From the NCBI GenBank assembly GCA_015494375.1, contig WGBL01000447.1, forward strand, positions 1 to 5,502: a DNA stretch of 5,502 bases, read 5' to 3'. The stretch comes from Hyphomicrobiales bacterium (lineage in GTDB: Bacteria > Pseudomonadota > Alphaproteobacteria > Rhizobiales > S144-23). Below, in pieces: positions 1-4,961 of this stretch (position 1 is its first letter; each line of letters starts with the position of its first letter). Both the position numbers and the translations under genes were made by a program. A model generated the notes under the pieces. It was not told the origin of the DNA. It did no database searches and saw only the letters and a list, made by a program, of their open reading frames with translations.

Positions 1-23
1 ACATTGCGTCGCTGCGATTCATC

Positions 24-65
24 TGGTATGCCATAGGCCATTGGTATGCAATCGACCAGATACCA
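24..65. promoter_or_regulatory. Cluster of TGGTAT half-sites upstream of tctC, possible operator
   Basis: TGGTATGC occurs at 24-31 and again at 42-49, and the inverted half-site ATACCA lies at 60-65. The three half-sites therefore start exactly 18 bp apart, the last one inverted. The middle copy also sits in ATTGgtatgCAAT (a 4-bp inverted repeat around five bases). Known operators of FCD-type GntR regulators contain similar cores: UxuR/ExuR sites centre on GGTATACC and NanR binds GGTATA repeats. An FCD regulator is encoded at 4157-4843, so it could bind here to control the transporter operon. The repeats are seen directly; the operator role is inferred. I could not identify a convincing -35/-10 pair in the leader. 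Confidence 0.4.
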
Positions 66-161
66 AGGTGTGGCCGACGCCTGCCGTCACCGACAGCTAA
101 AAGACAACCCCAGCGCCCCACAAGAGGCACCGGACGAGAAAAAAGCAACCTTTCCCGGAGC

Positions 162-173
162 GCGCAATTGCGC
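162..173. other. Perfect 12-bp palindrome in the tctC leader
   Basis: GCGCAATTGCGC is a perfect palindrome with no loop, ending 22 bases before the tctC start codon and just upstream of its ribosome binding site. A dyad of this size with an AT core flanked by GC arms could be a protein-binding site. It could equally be chance in GC-rich DNA. It is unlike the TGGTAT half-sites further upstream. Confidence 0.3.
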
Positions 174-195
174 ACCAGACTTGGGAGGAGATCAA

Positions 196-1194
196 ATGTC
201 AATCACTCGGCGTACTCACCGTTTGGCTCTTGGCGCAATCACAGCCGCAGCCACATTCACCCTCGCCACCACAGGGTCCCTCGAGCAGGCCCACGCCGCC
301 TGGCAGCCGAAAAAGCCCGTCGAATTCATTGTCATGGCCGGCAAGGGCGGTGGCGCCGACAAGGCCGTGCGCTTGATGCAATCCATCATCGCCAAACACA
401 AGATGGCGCCCGTCCCCTTCACGCCCATCAACAAACCAGGCGGCACCGGTGCCGAGGCGCTCGTCTATCTCAAGGGCAAGAAGGGGGACAACCACACCAT
501 CATGTTCACCCTCAACAGCTTTTATACCACACCGCTGCGCCAGCCCGGCCTTGGCATCGACATCACCGAGTTCACACCCATCATGCGTATGGCCGAGGAC
601 ACATTCTGCCTGTGGGTGCACACGGACCGCAAGGACATCAACACCGTCGACGATTTTGTGAAAGCCGCCAAGGCCAAGGGCAACAACTGGATCATGGCAG
701 GCACCGGCAAGGCCTCGGAGGACAATCTGCTTACCGATTTCCTGAACTCGGCCTACGGACTCAATATGAAGTACGTGCCCTATAAGGGCGGTGGTAAGGT
801 TGCCAAACAGCTTGCCGGCAAGAACGCAGACTCAACCGTCAACAACCCTTCTGAGCAACTCGGCTTCTACGAGGCCGGCAAGACCAAGCCCATCGCCTGC
901 TTCACGCCCGAGCGGCTCGAACTCTTCCCCAACGCACCCACCTTCCGCGAACTCGGACAGGACTTCGTCTACTTCATGCAGCGCACGGTCGTCGGCGCGC
1001 CCGGCATGAGCAAGGAGGCGACGGCCTATTACGTCGATCTCTTCACCAAAGTCTTCAACTCCGAGGAGTGGCAGAATTATCGCAAGAAGAAGGCGCTTCG
1101 TGGCGAGCCTCTGACAGGCGATGCGCTTATGGCCTACTGGAAGCGTGAACGCGAAATCCATCGCAAGATGCTCAAGAAGATGGGCGCCATCTGA
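196..1194 (+). CDS. tctC: TTT transporter periplasmic substrate-binding protein (TctC/Bug family)
   Basis: This is the extracytoplasmic solute receptor of a tripartite tricarboxylate transporter. It captures a small carboxylate-type ligand in the periplasm and delivers it to TctAB. The start at 196 is chosen because GGGAGGAG (183-190) lies five bases upstream. The frame is open further upstream to an ATG at 46, but those 50 residues would push the signal peptide inside the protein. The 332-residue product is typical for the family. Residues 1-34 form a signal peptide: Arg5-Arg6, a hydrophobic stretch, then A-H-A with cleavage near 34/35. The Arg pair resembles a Tat motif but lacks the usual F-L-K. 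The two family loops are visible: GKGGGAD at 49-55, where most members have PGGxxD, and NKPGGTG at 79-85. Y196-K-G and the late PNAPTFRELG (245-254) are also family features. The ligand is unknown. A hairpin separates this gene from tctB. Confidence 0.95.
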   Translation: MSITRRTHRLALGAITAAATFTLATTGSLEQAHAAWQPKKPVEFIVMAGKGGGADKAVRLMQSIIAKHKMAPVPFTPINKPGGTGAEALVYLKGKKGDNHTIMFTLNSFYTTPLRQPGLGIDITEFTPIMRMAEDTFCLWVHTDRKDINTVDDFVKAAKAKGNNWIMAGTGKASEDNLLTDFLNSAYGLNMKYVPYKGGGKVAKQLAGKNADSTVNNPSEQLGFYEAGKTKPIACFTPERLELFPNAPTFRELGQDFVYFMQRTVVGAPGMSKEATAYYVDLFTKVFNSEEWQNYRKKKALRGEPLTGDALMAYWKREREIHRKMLKKMGAI

Positions 1195-1228
1195 GCCATC
1201 CCCCACCGGCCCGTCCGTCGCTGGCAAG

Positions 1229-1272
1229 GCCCCGCGGCCCAGTGCAATGCGACGAGCGGCTGGGCTCGGGGC
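1229..1272 (+). promoter_or_regulatory. GC-rich hairpin between tctC and tctB
   Basis: GCCCCG (1229-1234) plus GCCCAG (1237-1242) can pair with CTGGGC (1260-1265) plus CGGGGC (1267-1272). This gives 12 GC-rich base pairs interrupted by a 2x1 internal loop, closed by a 17-base loop. No T-run follows, so it is not a canonical intrinsic terminator. It starts 35 bases after the tctC stop. In operons where a binding protein is needed in excess, such intercistronic structures protect the upstream message or reduce readthrough. That role is inferred. The rest of the 184-base gap holds a 10-base direct repeat (CGAGTTCGCA at 1316-1325 and 1328-1337) and the tctB ribosome binding site. Confidence 0.45.
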
Positions 1273-1378
1273 GGGGCGCAGGCACGACATCGCCAACGCG
1301 CGCGAAAGGCCCTAACGAGTTCGCAAGCGAGTTCGCACCATCAGCCAATCGGTCAAAGCCACGGGAGCCTGATTTGCC

Positions 1379-1882
1379 ATGACTGTGCGCACTGCAGAAC
1401 TGGCGATGGCGGTCGTGATGGCCCTCTTTTCCATCTATCTCATGGTGAAAAGCGCCGAGCTGCCCATCGGCTGGATCAGCGGCGAAGGGCCGGGCGGGGG
1501 TGCCTGGCCCTTCTGGCTCTCGGCCGTGATGCTTGGTGCGTGCCTCTGGATCATCATCCAGTGGTTTCGCGGCAAGAGCAAACTGGCGCGCTCACGCGAG
1601 GTCTATATCGAGCCCGCTGTCGCCATCGACGTGGGGCTGGTGGCCGCCGCCCTCGTCATCACGGTCGCGCTCTTTTATGTCATCGGGGTCTATGGGGCCG
1701 TGCCGCTCTTTCTCATCTTCTATATCGGATTTCTCGGCCGGCATTCCGCCCTGTTTACCGCGTTGGTGGCAATTGTAGTGCCTGTGGTGACATTCTTCTT
1801 CTTTGAGATTGCGCTCAAGATCACCCTTCCCAAGGGCTACACCGAGCCGCTTTTCTATCCGCTCTATCGGATTTTTCTTTGA
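1379..1882 (+). CDS. tctB: TTT transporter small membrane subunit (TctB family)
   Basis: This is the small, poorly conserved integral membrane subunit that pairs with TctA in the inner membrane. The product has 167 residues, a normal length. The ATG at 1379 is preceded by GGGAG (1363-1367), 11 bases upstream, a rather long spacing. Hydrophobic segments are visible at about residues 6-23, 44-63, 80-102, 104-119 and 123-146, fitting four or five membrane spans. Family hallmarks are the Gly-rich turn before the second span, GPGGGAWPFW (37-46), corresponding to the usual GPGFFP-like motif, and the C-terminal FEIALKITLPKG (142-153), matching the LP.G ending after the last span. It lies between tctC and tctA on the same strand, 45 bases before tctA, and is surely co-transcribed with it. 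Assignment rests on these motifs and on context. Confidence 0.92.
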   Translation: MTVRTAELAMAVVMALFSIYLMVKSAELPIGWISGEGPGGGAWPFWLSAVMLGACLWIIIQWFRGKSKLARSREVYIEPAVAIDVGLVAAALVITVALFYVIGVYGAVPLFLIFYIGFLGRHSALFTALVAIVVPVVTFFFFEIALKITLPKGYTEPLFYPLYRIFL

Positions 1883-1927
1883 CGGCTCGCGCGAACGAGG
1901 TCGCAGGAGGGCTGAAGGGGAGGCCCT

Positions 1928-3478
1928 ATGGTTGAGATCTTCGAATTGCTGATGCAGGGCTTCTCGGTCGCGTTCGCGCCCCTCAACCTGATGCTCATCG
2001 TCGCAGGTTGCACCATCGGCCTCTTCATCGGCGCCATGCCTGGCCTCGGCTCGGTCAACGGTGTTGCCATCCTTTTGCCCCTCACCTTCCTGGTGCCGCC
2101 CGAAGGTGCCATCATCTTTCTCGCCGCCATCTATTATGGTGCCATGTACGGCGGCGCCATCTCCTCGATCATGCTCGGCATTCCCGGCGCCTCCACCGCC
2201 GTCGCCACCACCTTCGACGGCCGCCCGCTCGCCAAACAGGGGCTCGCCGACAAGGCGCTGACGGCGGCCGCGCTCGGCTCATTCATCGGCGGCACCATCT
2301 CGATCATTCTATTCACGCTTTTCGCCCCACCCCTCGCCCATGTCGCCCTCGTCTTCGGCGCCCCCGAGGAGTTCGCTCTCATGATGCTCGCATTCTCCAC
2401 CTTCATCGGGCTCGGCGGCGATGACATCGCCAAAACGATCTTCTCGACTTGCATCGGGCTGGTGCTGGCCGCCGTCGGCCTCGACATCGTCTCGGGCGAG
2501 CCCCGCCTCATCTTCGGCGGCATCACGGGCTTCATGCATGGCATCAACTTCCTCGTGCTTGCCATCGGCATCTACGGCATCGGCGAGATGCTCTGGACCA
2601 TCGAGGAGAACCGCAAGGCCGGCGGTGTCAGCATGCTCTCGGAGGCCACAATCACCCTCAAGCGCACCCTCCAGAGCCTCAAAGAGCTCCTCGCCACCTG
2701 GCGCACGCTCATCATGGGCTCGTTTCTCGGCTATTTCGTCGGCATCCTGCCCGCAGCCGGCGCCACGCCTGGTTCACTCATGGCCTATGGCGTCGCCAAG
2801 CAACTCTCGCGCAAGCCGGAAAAGTTCGGCAAAGGTGCACTCGATGGCGTCGTCGCCCCCGAATCGGCCAACAATGCCGCCTCGACGGGCTCGATGCTGC
2901 CCATGCTCACCCTCGGCATACCCGGCTCGCCAACAACGGCAATCCTGTTGGGCGGCATGGTCATCTGGGGGCTTGAGCCGGGCCCGCGTCTCTTTGTCGA
3001 TCACAGCAATTTCGTCTGGGGTCTCATCGCAAGCCTCTATGCCGCAAACCTCTTTGCGGTCGTCATCAACATTGCCTTCATCCCCCTCTTCATCTGGGTG
3101 CTCAAGCTGCCGTTCACGATCCTGGCGCCCATCATCTTCGTGCTCTGCCTCGTCGGCGGCTATGCCCCCACCCAGGATCTCCACGATGTCTGGCTGATGC
3201 TCGTCTTCGGCTTTGTCGGCTATCTCATGCGCAAGCTGGACTATCCGCTGGCGCCGGCTGTGCTTGCGATCGTACTCGGGCCCCTCGCCGAGCCGGCGTT
3301 GCGCCAGTCGCTGCTGATCGGCAACGGCTCGTTTGCGATCTTTTTCAACCGTCCCTATTCGGCGGTCATCATGACGACAGCCCTCATTCTCATCGCCTTG
3401 CCCATTGTCAGGCTGGTGCTCGCCCGCCTTGGCCTTGGGGGCAATCGGGCGCGGCCACCGAGATCGGACGAACCGTGA
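1928..3478 (+). CDS. tctA: TTT transporter large membrane subunit (TctA family)
   Basis: This is the large multi-spanning subunit forming the translocation path of the tripartite transporter, a secondary transporter driven by an ion gradient and fed by TctC. The ATG at 1928 follows GGGGAGG (1917-1923) by four bases; a second purine-rich run, AGGAGG, lies at 1905-1910. The 516-residue length is normal. The two inverted-topology halves each carry the signature. In the first half, G31..G35-AMPGLG (to 41) is followed by AILLPLTF (47-54), YYGAMYGGAISSIMLGIPG (69-87) and FDGRPLAKQG (96-105). In the second half, GILPAAGATPG lies near 270-280 and PESANNAASTGSMLP at 311-325, then TLGIPGSPTTA. The rest is alternating hydrophobic segments and short loops, ending in a charged tail. 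No frameshift or missing motif is seen. The substrate cannot be deduced. Confidence 0.97.
   Translation: MVEIFELLMQGFSVAFAPLNLMLIVAGCTIGLFIGAMPGLGSVNGVAILLPLTFLVPPEGAIIFLAAIYYGAMYGGAISSIMLGIPGASTAVATTFDGRPLAKQGLADKALTAAALGSFIGGTISIILFTLFAPPLAHVALVFGAPEEFALMMLAFSTFIGLGGDDIAKTIFSTCIGLVLAAVGLDIVSGEPRLIFGGITGFMHGINFLVLAIGIYGIGEMLWTIEENRKAGGVSMLSEATITLKRTLQSLKELLATWRTLIMGSFLGYFVGILPAAGATPGSLMAYGVAKQLSRKPEKFGKGALDGVVAPESANNAASTGSMLPMLTLGIPGSPTTAILLGGMVIWGLEPGPRLFVDHSNFVWGLIASLYAANLFAVVINIAFIPLFIWVLKLPFTILAPIIFVLCLVGGYAPTQDLHDVWLMLVFGFVGYLMRKLDYPLAPAVLAIVLGPLAEPALRQSLLIGNGSFAIFFNRPYSAVIMTTALILIALPIVRLVLARLGLGGNRARPPRSDEP
3441..3453 (+). repeat. Left copy of 13-bp direct repeat bracketing the 69-bp array
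   Basis: GCAATCGGGCGCG lies inside the last codons of tctA and recurs identically at 3975-3987. The pair brackets the whole array segment. A 13-base match somewhere in a GC-rich 5.5-kb window is not rare by chance, so only the position is suggestive. Confidence 0.5.
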
Positions 3479-3527
3479 ACGGGTTGGGCTTGCTTTGGTT
3501 GGAGGAGCCGCTTAGAATGTGGCATAA

Positions 3528-3536
3528 TGTATACCA
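3528..3536. promoter_or_regulatory. GTATAC dyad with a TATACCA half-site
   Basis: Positions 3529-3534 read GTATAC, a perfect 6-bp palindrome, and 3530-3536 read TATACCA, the reverse complement of TGGTATA. This is the same half-site family as in the tctC leader, and TTGGTA follows at 3545-3550. It resembles cores bound by UxuR-like FCD regulators, but only one arm is well matched. It could be a second operator between the transporter operon and the regulator gene, or chance. Confidence 0.25.
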
Positions 3537-3540
3537 GCAA

Positions 3541-3855
3541 GCGGTTGGTAGGCATGCGAACAACTGGATGGACGCGAAACCAGCCCGTCGCACGGTACGT
3601 CCGAGCCACACGGCAGGTAGGCGCACCAACGGCCGGGTGGGCGCGAAACCGTCCGCTCGCGTGGCGTGTGCGGACCACGCGGCGAGCAAGTGTGCAGACG
3701 ACCGGATGAGTGGGAAACCATATCGTCGCGTGGCGTGTGCGAGCCACATGGCAGGCAAGCGCACCAACGGCCGGATGGGAGAGGAACCATCCCGTCACAT
3801 GGCATGTGCGCACCACGCGACTGGTAAGCGTGCAAACAACTGGATGGGCGAGAAG
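3541..3855. repeat. Tandem array of a 69-bp unit (four full copies plus partial ends)
   Basis: Four full units run at 3565-3633, 3634-3702, 3703-3771 and 3772-3840 with no insertion or deletion between them. A 24-base partial (3541-3564) precedes them and matches the end of unit 4 at 19 of 24 bases. A partial of about 15 bases follows. By hand alignment 33 of 69 columns are identical in all four units. Units 1 and 3 differ at 17 positions and units 2 and 4 at 18, while other pairs differ at 21 to 26, hinting at an older 138-bp dimer. Units 2 and 3 can form a small hairpin (GTGG paired with CCAC). Unit 4 contains the dyad CACATGgCATGTG (3796-3808). There is no spacer/repeat pattern, so this is not CRISPR. 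Function is unknown. Confidence 0.95.
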
Positions 3856-3870
3856 GCTGCTGATCAGGGG

Positions 3871-3905
3871 CGAGATGCCGATGCACGGCTTTGCGGCTGA
3901 TCTCG
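3871..3905. other. Imperfect stem-loop just after the 69-bp array
   Basis: CGAGATGCCG (3871-3880) can pair with CGGC (3894-3897) and ATCTCG (3900-3905), giving 10 base pairs with a two-base bulge (TG, 3898-3899) and a 13-base loop. The 8-bp palindrome CTGATCAG (3860-3867) sits directly before it. No T-run follows on the + strand, so a canonical terminator is not supported. It may mark the end of the repeat element or a structured RNA; neither can be shown here. Confidence 0.35.
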
Positions 3906-3974
3906 ACCGGCTGCAAAGCAACCGGCTACGGAGCAACTGAATGCTCACCGAACGGAGCGGAGGCTGGCCCAAGA

Positions 3975-3987
3975 GCAATCGGGCGCG
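3975..3987 (+). repeat. Right copy of 13-bp direct repeat bracketing the 69-bp array
   Basis: GCAATCGGGCGCG is identical to the copy at 3441-3453 inside the tctA end. The bases flanking the two copies differ, so the identity is limited to 13 bases. The two copies start 534 bases apart. Confidence 0.5.
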
Positions 3988-4156
3988 CTCAAAAGGTTGA
4001 GATACGCTCTAGAGGTTCGGACATGTGCTAAAACCCACACGCGTGACGAAACGCATATCACAGAGCAAAAGTAAAAGCACAGACGCGTGCACGTGCTCAA
4101 GAAAGATTCACGTACCCAAGAAAGAAAAGAACGGAACCACTACGGGGCAATCGCCG

Positions 4157-4843
4157 ATGGCCAATCTGACATTGCAAATCGAGCCGATTCGATCGGATTT
4201 CTCGCTCAAGATGCGCATCTATGACAGCCTGCGCAATGCCATCATGAATATGAACATTTATGACGACGATGCGGAGCTGCGCCTCGATGAACGAAAATTG
4301 TCCGAGCAGTTCGGCATTTCGCGCACACCCTTGCGCGAGGCGCTGGCGCGGCTCGAGCAAGAGGGGCTTGTCGAGATACAGCCGCGGCGCGGCGTCTTTA
4401 TTGTCCGCCGCTCGAAGGCCGAGATCCTCGAGATGATCACCGTCTGGGCGGCCCTCGAGAGCATGGCGGCGCGATTGATCACCGAGCGTGCAAGCAACGA
4501 GGAGATCGCAGAGCTGCGCGACCTCTTCTCCACATTCGATGGCGAGGAGGTGCGCGCCCACATCGACGAATACTCCGACGCCAATATCGCCTTTCATCAA
4601 AAGATCATCGCCATGAGCGGCTCTGAGCTCATCGCCGAGATCACCGATCGCCTGCTCCACCATGTCCGTGCCATCCGCGCGCGCACCATTTTCGAGAAGG
4701 ATCGCGCCAGCCGCTCGATCGTCGATCATATGCACATCATCGAGGCGCTTGAGGCACGCGATGCCGACCTCGCCGCCAAGCTCGTGCGCGAGCACACCCT
4801 CAACTTGCGCGACCACGTCGAGCGCTATGTCGATCTCGACTAA
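4157..4843 (+). CDS. GntR-family transcriptional regulator, FadR subfamily (FCD domain)
   Basis: This is a one-component, ligand-responsive DNA-binding regulator acting in the cytoplasm. The chosen ATG at 4157 gives 228 residues, normal for the subfamily. A GTG-started extension to 4025 is open but adds a low-complexity Lys/Ser/Thr stretch unlike the family. The ribosome site is weak (GGGG, 4144-4147, nine bases upstream), so the start is less certain than the identity. Residues about 15-85 are the winged helix: LDERKLSEQFGISRTPLREALARLEQ (43-68) is the classic GntR recognition motif and GLVEIQPRRGVFI (70-82) the wing. Residues about 90-222 are the all-helical FCD domain. Metal-site residues are in register: N143 (Asp in many homologues) and H147 of N-I-A-F-H, H191, and H213. 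FCD ligands are usually small organic acids or acyl-CoAs, which fits a gene set between a carboxylate transporter and a ThDP enzyme. It probably regulates both flanks and itself (inferred). Confidence 0.95.
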   Translation: MANLTLQIEPIRSDFSLKMRIYDSLRNAIMNMNIYDDDAELRLDERKLSEQFGISRTPLREALARLEQEGLVEIQPRRGVFIVRRSKAEILEMITVWAALESMAARLITERASNEEIAELRDLFSTFDGEEVRAHIDEYSDANIAFHQKIIAMSGSELIAEITDRLLHHVRAIRARTIFEKDRASRSIVDHMHIIEALEARDADLAAKLVREHTLNLRDHVERYVDLD

Positions 4844-4846
4844 ACG

Positions 4847-4902
4847 GAAGCCGGAAATCAGAAGCCGGAAATCAGAAGCCGGAAGCCAGAAATCGGAAGG
4901 CG
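4847..4902. repeat. Heptanucleotide tandem repeat (eight copies)
   Basis: Eight consecutive 7-mers fill the start of the gap after the regulator: GAAGCCG, GAAATCA, GAAGCCG, GAAATCA, GAAGCCG, GAAGCCA, GAAATCG and GAAGGCG. The consensus is GAA followed by four variable bases, mostly RYCR. The first four form two perfect 14-bp units. The array begins three bases after the stop codon of the regulator and ends 59 bases before the next start. It resembles short heptameric intergenic repeats known from other bacteria and is likely prone to slippage. A copy-number change would alter the spacing between two co-directional genes without touching either. Confidence 0.95.
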
Positions 4903-4961
4903 GAGCGCGGTCGCTGAGGCAACGCAGGCGCAAATGGCCATAAAGAGATGGGAAGACGAAA

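Larger units (their letters stand above)
3479..4156. other. 678-base stretch without a supported gene
   Basis: This interval separates tctA from the regulator. It holds a GTATAC dyad (3529-3534), the 69-bp repeat array (3541 to about 3855), a stem-loop (3871-3905), the right 13-bp repeat copy (3975-3987), a small hairpin (CTCAA 3988-3992 with TTGAG 3997-4001) and the 8-bp palindrome CTCTAGAG (4007-4014). After about 4025 the sequence becomes A-rich and less GC-biased up to the regulator start, as expected of a leader. Several frames stay open through the array because its period is divisible by three and stops are scarce. None has a good start signal. No clear intrinsic terminator for tctA and no clear promoter for the regulator could be found. 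Confidence 0.7.

Noticed and set aside
46..195. Upstream extension of the tctC frame to an ATG at 46, adding 50 residues
   Set aside because: The ATG at 196 has a strong ribosome site and begins a proper signal peptide. The extension would bury that peptide, and it overlaps the putative operator sites.
1195..1378. Small gene in the tctC-tctB gap (the open frame 1121-1315)
   Set aside because: It starts inside tctC, has no ribosome site and covers the hairpin. Its composition is Arg/Pro/Ala-rich, as expected of shadow frames.
3541..3855. CRISPR array
   Set aside because: The units are contiguous 69-mers that diverge along their whole length. There is no alternation of invariant repeats with unique spacers and no cas gene nearby.
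3475..3900. A + strand gene of 141 codons starting at GTG 3475, overlapping the tctA stop as GTGA and reading through the array
   Set aside because: The overlap looks like translational coupling, but there is no ribosome site. Unit-to-unit differences are concentrated at its first codon positions and rarest at third positions, the opposite of coding constraint.
3527..3940. A second + frame open through parts of the array
   Set aside because: It is broken by a TGA at 3707-3709 within unit 3, so it cannot encode one repeat protein. It has no ribosome site.
4025..4156. N-terminal extension of the GntR regulator from GTG 4025
   Set aside because: The 44 extra residues are low-complexity and basic, unlike the family, and the normal-length protein starts at 4157.
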